A stretch of 64,000 nt of DNA from Enterococcus faecium. Lineage in GTDB: Bacteria; Bacillota; Bacilli; Lactobacillales; Enterococcaceae. Below the pieces are notes generated by a model that had not been told where the DNA came from, did no database searches, and was given only the letters and a program-made list of their open reading frames with translations. Below are positions 24,272-33,432 of the stretch, one piece after another. Position numbers and translations under genes: made by a program. Where the stretch lies: assembly GCF_029023785.1 (NCBI RefSeq), contig NZ_CP118955.1:2158501-2222500 (forward strand). Direction: 5' to 3'. Every line of letters starts with the position of its first letter. The stretch's first letter is position 1.

Positions 24272-24386
24272 AAAAAAAAACGTATCAACTCGGTGTCAGT
24301 CACTGCGAGTCGTTACGTTAGTGAAGCTCTTCTCACTAACTTTTATCAGAACAGGAACCTGATAAAAACCAATGAAAAAACAACTT
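24272..24386 (-). ncRNA. Candidate small RNA of about 115 nt between rlmA and trmL
   Basis: On the minus strand TTGCAA (24421-24416), 17 bases, TATATT (24398-24393) forms a promoter just after the rlmA stop codon. The predicted RNA contains three consecutive hairpins: CTGATAAAA-type stem 24341-24367 (TTTTATCAG/CTGATAAAA), GTTAGTGA/TCACTAAC at 24317-24340, and CGTAACGACTCG with CGAGTTGATACG at 24281-24317. The last is followed by nine T residues, an excellent intrinsic terminator. I find no reading frame and no Rfam family I can name. It could also be only the rlmA terminator region, but the promoter and extra hairpins favour an independent RNA. Confidence 0.55.
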
Positions 24387-24431
24387 GTTGCTAATATAAC
24401 ACCCTCAACTTTTTTTTGCAACCTCTACTCA

Positions 24432-25298
24432 TTAAAAACTGCTAGAAAAACGTTTTCTCTTAGTTCCTTTTAATAATTCTATGTCAATTGTAATCTTCTT
24501 CAAAGGATTCTTATATAAGTCTGCTTTGATTCGCTCTTCTACCTGCCATTCTAAAGGTGACATGGCCAAAAGATCTTTTTGATTTTCCTCTGGTATCTCA
24601 AATTCATAGGTTACACGCTGACGTTCAGTTAATTTCATTGCTTCAGCAAACTTGGCTACTACACGTTCATTGGAATAACTCTGTTTTTCAGGTTGATTCG
24701 GATAAAAAGCCTGACGTAGTTCCTTTAAATAATTTTCTTGTGGCACCACCTTCAACACTTCTCCATCTTCTGAGAGTACACGTTGGAATTCTTGGTAATG
24801 AGAAGGCGAAAAGATATTTAAAACCGCGTTGAATGTTTGATCAGCAAACGGCAAATTGGTCAAATCAGCTACACACCAAAATGCTTCGGCAGATTGTTCT
24901 GTAGCTGCGTAGACTCCTTCTTTTGAAATATCAAATCCAACAGCATTTTGAATCTTTTTCAATTTTGAAAGTTCATTCAAGAAGCTACCTTCTCCGCAGC
25001 CAACATCTAATAGCGAGACTTCTTCAGGTAAATGCTGCGCAATAGTCTCAATAACGGGCTGATACATGCCAGATTGGATCATTCTACGCCTTGGAACGAA
25101 CATTCCTTGATCGTATTCTGTTTTAACCGCATGGGATAAAAAATAAAGTGTTCCTTTTTTGGAAAGGTCAAAACGGTGATTATTTTTGCATATCAAGCCA
25201 TTATCAGACTTTTTTACTTCTTCTTGGCAAACCGGACAGCGGAACAGCTGATGATTTTCTGCCAAAAACTGGCGTCCTCGGTCAATTTTTTTTAACAT
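24432..25298 (-). CDS. rlmA: 23S rRNA (guanine-N1)-methyltransferase, RlmA family
   Basis: This 288-residue protein has an N-terminal zinc finger, FRCPVCQEEV...LICKNNHRFD, followed by a Rossmann methyltransferase with LLDVGCGEGSFLNEL. This is the RlmA(I)/RlmA(II) plan. Gram-positive members (RlmA-II, TlrB type) methylate G748 of 23S rRNA in the exit tunnel, which can modulate macrolide and ketolide binding. Start ATG 25298 follows GAGGGGGAACT. Confidence 0.88.
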   Translation of the reverse strand: MLKKIDRGRQFLAENHQLFRCPVCQEEVKKSDNGLICKNNHRFDLSKKGTLYFLSHAVKTEYDQGMFVPRRRMIQSGMYQPVIETIAQHLPEEVSLLDVGCGEGSFLNELSKLKKIQNAVGFDISKEGVYAATEQSAEAFWCVADLTNLPFADQTFNAVLNIFSPSHYQEFQRVLSEDGEVLKVVPQENYLKELRQAFYPNQPEKQSYSNERVVAKFAEAMKLTERQRVTYEFEIPEENQKDLLAMSPLEWQVEERIKADLYKNPLKKITIDIELLKGTKRKRFSSSF

Positions 25299-25406
25299 AG
25301 TTCCCCCTCATTTCTGTTTTATCTTACCGTTAGATGCTCACTTTGGCAACTGCTAAAAATATGATACAATGCCTAGAAGAAAGTGAAAGATAAAGGAGAA
25401 GATTAG

Positions 25407-26048
25407 ATGATCAAAGAATTTTGCGCTGAAAACTACACATCTATTCCTCTAGCAATTGCTAGAGGAGCCGATCGGATCGAATTGTGTGACAACTTAGCGG
25501 TCGGTGGCACAACCCCGAGTACTGGTGTGATCGAAGAAACGTTAAGTTATGCTGGGGAAAAAGATATCCCCGTAATGACGATTATTCGTCCTAGAGGGGG
25601 CGACTTCGTCTATAACGATATCGAATTGAAAATCATGCATACTGATTTGATTGAAGCAAAGAAATTAGGGACGGATGGCGTAGTATTTGGTTGTCTTACT
25701 CCTTCAGGCTGGCTAGACGAAGAGGCCTTAGAACTATTGATCGAAACAGCAGAAGGGTTGCAGATCACCTTCCATATGGCTTTTGACAGTATTCCTGAAG
25801 ATCGGCAATTCGAAGCAATCGATTGGCTGGTAGAACATGGTGTTGACCGTATCTTGACTCATGGCGGTCCTGCTGACAAAACTATTGTAGAAAATTTCCC
25901 ACGGCTTAAAGAATTGATTGCCTATACAGATGGCCGCTTAATCATTTTGCCTGGTGGTGGTGTCACTGCAGAGAATGCAGCACATGTAGCTAAAGAATTG
26001 AACGTAAGCGAAGTACACGGAACCAAAATCGTGGATCTTCAGTTATAA
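25407..26048 (+). CDS. cutC: CutC family protein
   Basis: This 213-residue TIM-barrel protein has the CutC markers IARGADRIELCDNLAVGGTTPS, VMTIIRPRGGDFVYND, GVVFGCLTPSG, FHMAFDS and RILTHGGPAD. CutC was linked to copper handling and is reported to bind Cu(I) in Enterococcus faecalis, but its enzymatic role is unclear. It is monocistronic, with AAGGAGA before ATG 25407 and a strong terminator shared with the convergent mgtE. Confidence 0.93.
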   Translation: MIKEFCAENYTSIPLAIARGADRIELCDNLAVGGTTPSTGVIEETLSYAGEKDIPVMTIIRPRGGDFVYNDIELKIMHTDLIEAKKLGTDGVVFGCLTPSGWLDEEALELLIETAEGLQITFHMAFDSIPEDRQFEAIDWLVEHGVDRILTHGGPADKTIVENFPRLKELIAYTDGRLIILPGGGVTAENAAHVAKELNVSEVHGTKIVDLQL

Positions 26049-26058
26049 TCTTATAAAC

Positions 26059-26110
26059 AAAAAAACATTTGCAACAGGCATAATGCTTATTGCAAATGTT
26101 TTTGTTTTTT
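26059..26110. terminator. Bidirectional terminator between cutC and mgtE
   Basis: AAAAAACATTTGCAA pairs with TTGCAAATGTTTTTG, and the loop holds a second inverted repeat (GCATAATGC). T runs on both strands serve the converging genes. Confidence 0.88.
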
Positions 26111-27471
26111 TACATAAAATAGCCCATAAATAAAGAAGCAATATTGAAATAAATCAGTACACTCGTCAAATCGCTCAAAGTCGTGATAAAGGGACCGCTT
26201 GCTACTGCTGGATCAAATCCTAGACGATCCATTAGCATCGGGATTAAACTACCTGCAAGATTCGCCACTGTGATTGCAAATAGCATAGCCATCCCTATGA
26301 CAAACCCCAAGATAAAATTATGTTTCCAAAAACCTACGATTAGAAAAATCGTGATCCCCGTAACAGCTCCTGTGACAACGCCGGTCAAGACTTCAGCCAA
26401 AACAAGTCGAACAAATCCATGATCTTTCTCATCAGAAATCGCAAGTCGACGAACAGCCACAGCTAGCGACTGGGTTCCAGCATTACCGGCAGTTCCTGTA
26501 ATCAGCGAAATGAAGACTGCTAAAATACTCGCTTCACTTACCAAGTCTTCATAGTGACTGATTAAAGAAGCGGTCGACATACCTAAAAACAACAGAGTGA
26601 TCAGCCAAGGCAAACGTCGAGACGCTGCCTTTACTGGATTTTCATTAATTTCTTCCACATTGACCCCGGCAAGTCCTGAATAATCGCTAGCAGCTTCATC
26701 ATCAATAACGTCGATGATATCATCGACTGTGACGATTCCTAACAAATGATCATCATAATCGGTAACAGGAAGAGCTAAGAAGTCATAATCTCTAAATGTT
26801 TGTGCCACATCTTCTTGGTCGTCGCCTACATGAACTGAAAGCACTCGTTCGCTCATCAGATCAGAAATCATTGCGTCGTCATCATTCACGATTAGGTCGC
26901 GCAGAGAAATAACCCCTACTAGCTGACCTTCTTGATTAACGACATAGATGTAATAGATTGTTTCAGCTACATCTGCTTCGTTCTTCAGCACGTACATCGC
27001 AGAGCGAACAGTTTGATTGGCTACGATCGAAACAAATTCAGTTGTCATGATCGCGCCAGCCGTTTCATCCTCGTAATGGAGAAGTTCCTTGATTTCACTG
27101 GCATCGTCTGCCGACATCAAACTTAAATATTTAGCAATTTGCTTTTTATCCAGCGTATTAAGCAAGTCAACAGCATTATCTGTATACATCTCAGAAAGCA
27201 TATCAGCTGCATAGCTAGGACGCATTTCATCTAGGTATTCTTTCATATGTTCGTTGTCTTCTTCAATCACATCGAACATATCCGCTAATTCTTTAGGCGA
27301 CAGATAGGAATAGATCAGCTGCCTGTTCTCTTCTGTAAGAGATTGGTAGAATTGCCCCTGCTCATAGATATGCATCTCTAAAAAACTGTTTCTGAATGCC
27401 TGAATATTATTTTCCCTTAAATCTTGAGTCAACTGGGCAAATCTTTCCTCTAATTCTTGATTTTCATCCAA
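26110..27471 (-). CDS. mgtE: Magnesium transporter MgtE
   Basis: This 453-residue protein has the MgtE order: an acidic N domain (residues about 1-130, repeated helices such as YSYLSPKELADMFDVIEED), two CBS domains (about 135-260, ending VTVDDIIDVIDDEAASDYS), then five transmembrane helices with ISLITGTAGNAGTQSLAVAVRRLA and FDPAVASGPFITTLSDL forming the pore. The cytoplasmic part closes the channel when magnesium is abundant. It is the last gene of a minus-strand run relQ-nadK-pseudouridine synthase-mgtE, an arrangement shared with Bacillus relatives. Confidence 0.95.
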   Translation of the reverse strand: MDENQELEERFAQLTQDLRENNIQAFRNSFLEMHIYEQGQFYQSLTEENRQLIYSYLSPKELADMFDVIEEDNEHMKEYLDEMRPSYAADMLSEMYTDNAVDLLNTLDKKQIAKYLSLMSADDASEIKELLHYEDETAGAIMTTEFVSIVANQTVRSAMYVLKNEADVAETIYYIYVVNQEGQLVGVISLRDLIVNDDDAMISDLMSERVLSVHVGDDQEDVAQTFRDYDFLALPVTDYDDHLLGIVTVDDIIDVIDDEAASDYSGLAGVNVEEINENPVKAASRRLPWLITLLFLGMSTASLISHYEDLVSEASILAVFISLITGTAGNAGTQSLAVAVRRLAISDEKDHGFVRLVLAEVLTGVVTGAVTGITIFLIVGFWKHNFILGFVIGMAMLFAITVANLAGSLIPMLMDRLGFDPAVASGPFITTLSDLTSVLIYFNIASLFMGYFM

Positions 27472-27488
27472 ACCAATCTCACCTCGCC

Positions 27489-28388
27489 TTATTCTTCAAA
27501 CCGTCTCACAACTGCCTCCATGTCTGCGGCTAAAGGCTGCTTGAACTCCAGCAACTCTTCTGTAAATGGATGGTAAAAACGCAGATCATAACAATGAAGG
27601 GCTTGTCTTTTTATTCCCAGATCCATTCGCCCGCCATACATATCATCACCGAGCAGGGCACAGCCAATTGCGGAAAAATGAACTCTTATTTGATGTGTCC
27701 TTCCTGTATGCAGCTGGATATCAACTAACGCGATTTCTGTTAGTCGCTTCTCTATCCAGTACTCAGTCTGTGCCGAACGTCCTTCATCAGAGACCATTCG
27801 CTTCAATAGCGAAGAATAATCTCGGGCGATCGGCAAATCGATATGTCCATGTGCCGATAAATCTGAAAGCCTTCCACTGACTAAGGCCTGATATTTTTTC
27901 ACAAACTTCTTTTCACGAAGTTGCATATCTAATTTTGCGTGCGCAAATCCATGCTTTGCAAAAAGCATCAAACCAGATGTATCCCGATCTAGTCGCGTCA
28001 CCACATGGATTACTTGGTTTTCGTAACCTTGTTTTTTATAATAAGCCTTTACACGATTAGCCATTGTCCCATTTGGATGGTATTGGGCAGGAATAGACGA
28101 AACGCCTGCTGGTTTATTTACTACCAGAACGTGTTCATCTTCATACACGATATCGATCGGTGTTTCATCCAAAAGTACGGTTTCATGTTCTCCTTCAGCA
28201 GGAATCACAATGGTTACCTTATCATCCTTAGCTAGAGAAAACAAGACATTTTCTACTTGATCATTAACTTTGATTTGACCGCCTTGAAATTTTATTTTCG
28301 CTAACAGACCCTTTGAGATCCCTTTTTCTTTTAAAAAATATTTTACTTGCTGAGAATGATCTTTCTCATAATCCCATGTAAACTGCAT
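27489..28388 (-). CDS. RluA/RluD-family pseudouridine synthase (YjbO-like)
   Basis: This 299-residue protein has an S4-like N-terminal domain (KGISKGLLAKIKFQGGQIKVND) and the pseudouridine synthase core with VVTRLDRDTSGLMLFAKH (catalytic Asp in RLDRDTSG) and LHTGRTHQIRVHFSAIG. It modifies uridine in rRNA or tRNA; gene order matches Bacillus yjbO. ATG 28388 begins one base after the nadK stop, so the two are coupled, with GTGAGGA inside the end of nadK. An upstream in-frame start inside nadK is unlikely. Confidence 0.92.
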   Translation of the reverse strand: MQFTWDYEKDHSQQVKYFLKEKGISKGLLAKIKFQGGQIKVNDQVENVLFSLAKDDKVTIVIPAEGEHETVLLDETPIDIVYEDEHVLVVNKPAGVSSIPAQYHPNGTMANRVKAYYKKQGYENQVIHVVTRLDRDTSGLMLFAKHGFAHAKLDMQLREKKFVKKYQALVSGRLSDLSAHGHIDLPIARDYSSLLKRMVSDEGRSAQTEYWIEKRLTEIALVDIQLHTGRTHQIRVHFSAIGCALLGDDMYGGRMDLGIKRQALHCYDLRFYHPFTEELLEFKQPLAADMEAVVRRFEE

Positions 28389-28389
28389 A

Positions 28390-29187
28390 TCAATCCTCAC
28401 TAATAAAGGCATCTTTCACACGATGCCAAAAATGCATATGTCGATAAGAAGCAAAATGGATCCGTTCTTCTGCTATTCGATAATAAATTGAGCGGATATT
28501 TGCTTTTGCGACATTCAATTGATCAACCGTTACAAGATAATCTTCTGTATTTTCCAATTTTATTTCTAGCCATTCATCATGGGCAATCACGATCGGAGAA
28601 CCCAAAGTACGAAACACTCGATTATTCAGTGAAGCAATCTCTGCCAACTGAAAGGCATTGATACTAGGATGGATCACAGCACCGCCGACACTTTTATTAT
28701 ATGCTGTCGAACCAGTAGGCGTAGAAATCGTCAATCCATCTCCTCTAAAACTTTCAAACAGCTCGTTTTTGATGTATACATCGGCTACCATCGTACGATT
28801 GGCCCGTTTAATCGTTGATTCATTCAGTGCTAAAAAATGCTGGTCCGGTGTTTCATCCAAATAACTGATCCGAACATCCAGCAAGGGATAACTAACACTT
28901 TGTTCCCGGTTCGTTCGTAAGCTGTCTACTAGTTCTTCCAGCTCGTAATCCCGCCAATCCGTGTAAAACCCTAAATGACCTGTATGCACGCCCAAGAAAC
29001 GCACATCATTCAGACAATGACTGTAGTGATGGAACGCCGACAATAATGTGCCGTCTCCGCCGACTGAGATGACCAATTCTGGCTCATGATCATCTCGTTG
29101 AATCCCTGCTTGTTCTAAAAGTGCGTTCAAACGTTCTGTCACTTCTATAGTCTTTGCTTCTTTATTATGAACGATCGCTACTTTCAT
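28390..29187 (-). CDS. nadK: NAD kinase
   Basis: This 265-residue protein has the diagnostic VISVGGDGTLLSAFHH, the second motif LNESTIKRA, and DGLTISTPTGSTAYNKSVGG. It phosphorylates NAD to NADP in the cytoplasm. It overlaps the end of relQ by 23 bases and is followed one base later by the pseudouridine synthase gene, indicating tight cotranslation in this conserved operon. Confidence 0.97.
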   Translation of the reverse strand: MKVAIVHNKEAKTIEVTERLNALLEQAGIQRDDHEPELVISVGGDGTLLSAFHHYSHCLNDVRFLGVHTGHLGFYTDWRDYELEELVDSLRTNREQSVSYPLLDVRISYLDETPDQHFLALNESTIKRANRTMVADVYIKNELFESFRGDGLTISTPTGSTAYNKSVGGAVIHPSINAFQLAEIASLNNRVFRTLGSPIVIAHDEWLEIKLENTEDYLVTVDQLNVAKANIRSIYYRIAEERIHFASYRHMHFWHRVKDAFISED

Positions 29188-29869
29188 CCCCTGCCTCCTC
29201 TCTTTCGCTTTCTTTCTTCAAAAGCGTTCGATAGTAGACATCATCTGATTTTCCTCTTCCATGGGAGAATAACCGCTGTGCTTCTTGGATTTCTTCACGG
29301 ATACTGGACATCTCTTCATCCAACTGATAGGCAGCTTCTGCCGCACGCTGAAGTCGTTCACTCATTTCTTCTGGAAAAACGCCTTGATATTTATAATTCA
29401 GCGAATGCTCAATCGTTGCCCAGAAATTCATCGCAAGAGTCCGAATCTGGATTTCCGCCAAAATTTTCTTCTCACCGCTGATCAGCTGTACAGGATACTC
29501 GATCACCAGATGATAAGAACGGTAGCCACTTGCTTTTTTATTTGTGATGTAATCTCGTTCTTGGAGAACTTTCATGTCTTTTCTTTTACGGATGATCTCA
29601 ACAACTTGATGGATATCTTCTACAAACTGACACATGATCCTTAACCCGGCAATATCAGACATTTCTTCTTCTAAACGTCCCATTGGAATATGCCGTAATT
29701 GTGATTTTGTTACAATACTATCGACTGGCTTGACTCTCCCAGTGACAAATTCAATCGGGACATGTCGATTTTGTTCACGGAACTGTTTGCGGATCCCCCG
29801 CAGTTTCACTTTCAATTCTGATACAGTTTGTTCATATGGTGCTAAAAATGCTTCCCAATCTCGTTCCAT
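29165..29869 (-). CDS. relQ: Small alarmone synthetase (GTP pyrophosphokinase) RelQ
   Basis: This 234-residue protein contains a lone (p)ppGpp synthetase domain with no hydrolase part: FVTGRVKPVDSIVTKSQLRH, SDIAGLRIMCQFVEDIHQV, KKASGYRSYHLVIEYP and EIQIRTLAMNFWATIEHSLNYK. It makes ppGpp, pppGpp or pGpp in the absence of ribosome stalling signals. The long enzyme RelA is also in this window at 56.7-58.9 kb. ATG 29869 is preferred because AGAGGT lies 8 bases upstream; the ATG at 29899 has no ribosome binding site. It is divergent from a CYTH phosphatase-like gene, as in Bacillus yjbM/yjbK. Confidence 0.93.
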   Translation of the reverse strand: MERDWEAFLAPYEQTVSELKVKLRGIRKQFREQNRHVPIEFVTGRVKPVDSIVTKSQLRHIPMGRLEEEMSDIAGLRIMCQFVEDIHQVVEIIRKRKDMKVLQERDYITNKKASGYRSYHLVIEYPVQLISGEKKILAEIQIRTLAMNFWATIEHSLNYKYQGVFPEEMSERLQRAAEAAYQLDEEMSSIREEIQEAQRLFSHGRGKSDDVYYRTLLKKESEREEAGDESSDRS

Positions 29870-29999
29870 AGCTGATACCTCTACTTCATTAACATTCATT
29901 GTTTATTCTACCATATATGCAAAGTTTTTTCGTACTCTTGATTTATGCATTGACCAAAAAAAGAAAATTAGGCAAAATAGACAAAAAGGAGTCGATCAA

Positions 30000-30575
30000 A
30001 TGACACAAATGCTTGAAATCGAATATAAATCTATGCTGACAAAGCAAGAGTACGAGATATTCATCGCTCACTATCAATTAACAGATAAAGATTTCCGTGT
30101 ACAGACTAATATTTATTTCGATACCGTTGATGAACAGCTGAAGAAACAAAATTGTGGCCTACGGATCCGTTTCGTTGGTCATCAAGCTGAATATACATTA
30201 AAAACACCTGCTGAAAAAGGGCGTCTCGAAACAACGGATACCTTTATAACAGAAGAAGCAGAAGCATTTATCTTCGAAAAACGTCTGCCTCGTTCAGGCG
30301 CAGTTTTTCAAAAACTTTCTGATTTGAATATCGATCCTGCTTCATTAATCCAAACCGGAAAGCTTACAACAAAACGGGCTGAATTCCCTATTGAAGAAGG
30401 ACTTTTAGCTATTGATGAAAGCTGGGGAGACAATCTACACGATTTTGAACTGGAACTAGAGGTAGGGGATGCATCTGTGGGAAAAATTGCTTTTATAAAT
30501 TTTTTAAAACGTTTTTCTTTACCTTATCGTCCTGCTAAGAACAAGATCCAACGTATGCTTGAAGCTAAAAATTAG
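30000..30575 (+). CDS. CYTH domain protein (YjbK-like)
   Basis: This 191-residue protein begins with LEIEYKSML, the ExExK motif of CYTH domains, followed by alternating acidic and basic strands (RIRFVGHQAEYTLKTP, ELELEVGDAS, RPAKNKIQRML) that line a triphosphate-binding tunnel. Relatives hydrolyse inorganic triphosphate or thiamine triphosphate; the role of YjbK is not established. Start ATG 30000 has AAAAGGAG upstream. The same frame is open to 29634, but that extension lies antisense to relQ and has no start signals. Confidence 0.88.
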   Translation: MTQMLEIEYKSMLTKQEYEIFIAHYQLTDKDFRVQTNIYFDTVDEQLKKQNCGLRIRFVGHQAEYTLKTPAEKGRLETTDTFITEEAEAFIFEKRLPRSGAVFQKLSDLNIDPASLIQTGKLTTKRAEFPIEEGLLAIDESWGDNLHDFELELEVGDASVGKIAFINFLKRFSLPYRPAKNKIQRMLEAKN

Positions 30576-30692
30576 AAACCTTTCATTTTCACAAGGCACT
30601 TGAGTTCATTTTTTTACTTTTTTCTGTTAAGTTATAGGATGTGAAAGAATCTAGTCACTAGTTGTATAGAATCTATTTTGGGGGAGATTCAT

Positions 30693-31370
30693 ATGATCGA
30701 AATCTATTTATTTGTTAATCCTTTAGGGGAATACTGTTTCGAAATGGAACAACAGTTATTACAATTTATCGAAGAAGAGTACGGGACACCATCAAAAGAA
30801 AAGATGCAATTTCGCTTTCTTCCTTTGGTCAATTTGCAGACAATTGGGGATGTCATGCAACAAAAAGGAATTTCTCAGAACAATCTTGAGGAACGTAATC
30901 ACTTATTCTCAATGACTTATTCTGCAGCATTGGACTGCAAAGCGGCGCAGTTTCAAGGAAAGAAAAAAGGCCGCCGTTTTTTGATCAAATTGCAAGAAGC
31001 AGTCGGCTGTAATGACATACCATATTCTCAAGAACTTGCTGAATCCATATTTGAAGAAATCGGCGGCGATTTGAATATGTTTAAAGAAGATCGTCAGTCT
31101 GACTTCGTTAAAGAAGTATTCTTTTCTGATCAAAAAATTGCTCGGGAAATGGGCATCACAAAACACCCTTCTGCAGTCGTTTACAATTATGCCTGCGACC
31201 GTGATTTTGGTGTTTTAGTAGAAGTAAAAGGTACAAGTAGCCTTTGGAGAATCACAGAGCTGTGTAAAACAACAGATAACTCATATCAAGTTTTTAATGG
31301 TGAACATTTACATACAAATGATTCTCAGTTCCATTCAAGAACTAGCCATTTACACTTGCTTTCTAATTAA
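30693..31370 (+). CDS. spxH: SpxH/YjbH-type ClpXP adaptor (DsbA-like thioredoxin fold)
   Basis: This 225-residue protein, starting MIEIYLFVNPLGEYCFEMEQ, is a DsbA-like protein of the YjbH family, which presents Spx to ClpXP for degradation. It lies in the Bacillus-like cluster with a CYTH gene, relQ, nadK, pepF, coiA, mecA and spx. The usual CxxC site is not intact: where Bacillus YjbH has DPLCPEC, this protein has NPLGEYC, so only one cysteine remains. The His/Cys-rich N-terminal segment of Bacillus is also absent. Start ATG 30693 follows GGGGGAGATTCAT; an in-frame start at 30678 reads through that site. A terminator follows directly. Confidence 0.82.
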   Translation: MIEIYLFVNPLGEYCFEMEQQLLQFIEEEYGTPSKEKMQFRFLPLVNLQTIGDVMQQKGISQNNLEERNHLFSMTYSAALDCKAAQFQGKKKGRRFLIKLQEAVGCNDIPYSQELAESIFEEIGGDLNMFKEDRQSDFVKEVFFSDQKIAREMGITKHPSAVVYNYACDRDFGVLVEVKGTSSLWRITELCKTTDNSYQVFNGEHLHTNDSQFHSRTSHLHLLSN

Positions 31371-31371
31371 A

Positions 31372-31414
31372 AAAATACGTCGACTCCCTTACAAGAGAGC
31401 CGACGTATTTTTTT
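31372..31414. terminator. Terminator between spxH and pepF
   Basis: AAAATACGTCG pairs with CGACGTATTTT and runs of A and T flank it on both sides. It can serve both the plus-strand spxH and, less directly, the minus-strand pepF. Confidence 0.88.
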
Positions 31415-31448
31415 CGTTTCTATTCGAGAAAATCAAAAATAGAAAGCC

Positions 31449-33257
31449 TTATAAACGATCGATCAATTCTTCTAATTCATTTAGACGTTGTTCAAACATC
31501 GACATTGCATCTTCAATATATGCAGCCTGTGTCATATCAACTCCTGCTTTTTTCATTACTTCCACAGGATAATCGCTGTTACCTGCTTTTAGGTAAGCCA
31601 AGTAGTTCTCTAGTGCCTCTGGTTCCTGGTTTAGTATTTTCTTCGCCAGTGCTGAAGCAGCAGAAAAGCCAGTCGAGTATTGGAAAACATAGTAATTATA
31701 ATAAAAATGCGGTATCCGTGACCATTCGAATTTAATTTCTGGGTCTTCTTCGACTGCTGGACCATAATATTTTGCATTCAATTTACCATAACTATCACTT
31801 AGGTATTCACTAGTCAATGGCACACCTTTTTCATCTTCCGTATGCATGAAATGCTCGAATTCAGCGAATTGTGTCTGGCGGAAAACTGTTCCTTTAAACC
31901 CATCCAAGTAATGGTTGAGTACATAAGCCCGTACACGAGGGTCTTTTTCTGTTTCCAATAAATACTCCGTTAGGATATTTTCATTCGTTGTCGAAGCAAT
32001 TTCTGCTAAAAAGATGGAGTAGTCGCCGTACACATAAGGCTGGTTCGAACGAGTGAAATAACTATGAACACTATGTCCCATTTCGTGGACAAGCGTAAAT
32101 AGCTGATCCAGCGTATCATGCCAATTCAATAAAATATATGGATTTGTGTCATAGCTTCCCGAAGAATAAGCACCGCTTCGTTTCCCTTTATTTTCGACAA
32201 CATCGATCCAACGTTCAGAGAATGCTTTTTCTACGATGGCCATGTATTCTTCACCCATTGGTTTCAGTGCTTCTAAAGCTTTTTCTTTTGCTTCTTCGTA
32301 CGTAAAGGTAATTGGAGCTTCCCCTAAGACCGGTGTATAAAGATCATACATGTGCAGTTTTTCCACTTCTAATAAACGTTTCCGTAATTCCATGTATCGA
32401 TGTAACAAAGGCAAATGCTTGTTTACCACGTCTACCAAAGTATCGTATACACTTTCAGGAATATGATTATTGCTCAAAGACGCTTCTCTGGCAGAGCTGT
32501 AATTACGGACTTTCGCTTTAAAATTATGTCCTTTTATATGTGTGCCTAAAGTAGAAGCAAATGTATTTCTAAATTGTTCGTAAACACTGTACAATCCCTT
32601 AAATGCTGCTTCGCGCACCCTTCGATCCGTGCTTTCTAGCAACTGACCATACACGCCATGAGATAATTGGACTATTTCACCATTTTCTCCTTCAATCGTT
32701 GGAAAAACTAGATCTGCATTATTCAAAACAGCAAATGTATCACTTGAAGCATCAAAGATTTCACCTGCTCCAGCAAGAAGAGATTCCTGCTCAGCAGATA
32801 AGACATGGGCTCGATTATCTACTATTTGCTGGATATAATGGCGATAGACTTCCAATTTTGGTTCTTCTTTGAAATATTGCCAAATCTGGTCATCTGACAA
32901 TTGCAATATTTCTGGTTCAAACCAGGAAACGGCTTCACTAACTTTCGAAAACAGACTGCTTGCTCTTGCATAAAGCGCTTGGTAATCTGTATTTCCAGTG
33001 TCTTGATCGTTTTTAAGGTGCGCATATACATAAATGACTTCAGTTTGGCGATAAACCCTCAATACGAATTCAATCGCATTTAAAAATTGAGAAGCGCCTT
33101 GATCAAGTGTTCCTTTGTGTTTTTCAGATTGTTTTAACTCTTCTGATAATTCCAAATATTTCTCATCAAACTCTTGGTCGCTTGAAAAGATCTTGGTCAA
33201 GTCCCAAGTTAAATTTTCAGGCAATTCTTCTCGTTTTGGCAACTGCTTTACTTCCAT
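31449..33257 (-). CDS. pepF: Oligoendopeptidase F (M3B zinc metallopeptidase)
   Basis: This 602-residue peptidase carries the zinc site LVHEMGHSVHS, with the third ligand Glu in the following EIAST segment. It starts MEVKQLPKREELPENLTWDL, typical of PepF. It degrades oligopeptides of about 7-17 residues in the cytoplasm. ATG 33257 is preceded by AAGGAGTGG; upstream in-frame residues have no ribosome binding site. It follows coiA on the same strand as in Bacillus. Confidence 0.94.
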   Translation of the reverse strand: MEVKQLPKREELPENLTWDLTKIFSSDQEFDEKYLELSEELKQSEKHKGTLDQGASQFLNAIEFVLRVYRQTEVIYVYAHLKNDQDTGNTDYQALYARASSLFSKVSEAVSWFEPEILQLSDDQIWQYFKEEPKLEVYRHYIQQIVDNRAHVLSAEQESLLAGAGEIFDASSDTFAVLNNADLVFPTIEGENGEIVQLSHGVYGQLLESTDRRVREAAFKGLYSVYEQFRNTFASTLGTHIKGHNFKAKVRNYSSAREASLSNNHIPESVYDTLVDVVNKHLPLLHRYMELRKRLLEVEKLHMYDLYTPVLGEAPITFTYEEAKEKALEALKPMGEEYMAIVEKAFSERWIDVVENKGKRSGAYSSGSYDTNPYILLNWHDTLDQLFTLVHEMGHSVHSYFTRSNQPYVYGDYSIFLAEIASTTNENILTEYLLETEKDPRVRAYVLNHYLDGFKGTVFRQTQFAEFEHFMHTEDEKGVPLTSEYLSDSYGKLNAKYYGPAVEEDPEIKFEWSRIPHFYYNYYVFQYSTGFSAASALAKKILNQEPEALENYLAYLKAGNSDYPVEVMKKAGVDMTQAAYIEDAMSMFEQRLNELEELIDRL

Positions 33258-33432
33258 GAAATCCACTCCTTTTCTTCCCTTAGCTCTATCTATCAAAATA
33301 GATCATAGTCTAACATCCACATGTCACAGCATCTAACTTTTCTACTCATTCATGTGTCTGCTTCCATCAATTTTAGCATAACTAAATCTTGTTTTACATA
33401 GAAAACCGATTCCTAGCCTATTTTTATACTTA

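Noticed and set aside
24281..24310. The piece CACCGAGT in the candidate sRNA recalls the 3' hairpin of type II-A tracrRNAs.
   Set aside because: There is no CRISPR array, cas gene or anti-repeat in the window. The match is eight bases inside a terminator stem, so chance is sufficient.
29634..29999. Long upstream extension of the CYTH frame.
   Set aside because: It is antisense to relQ, has no ribosome binding site and no family match; the CYTH domain starts cleanly at ATG 30000 with AAAAGGAG before it.
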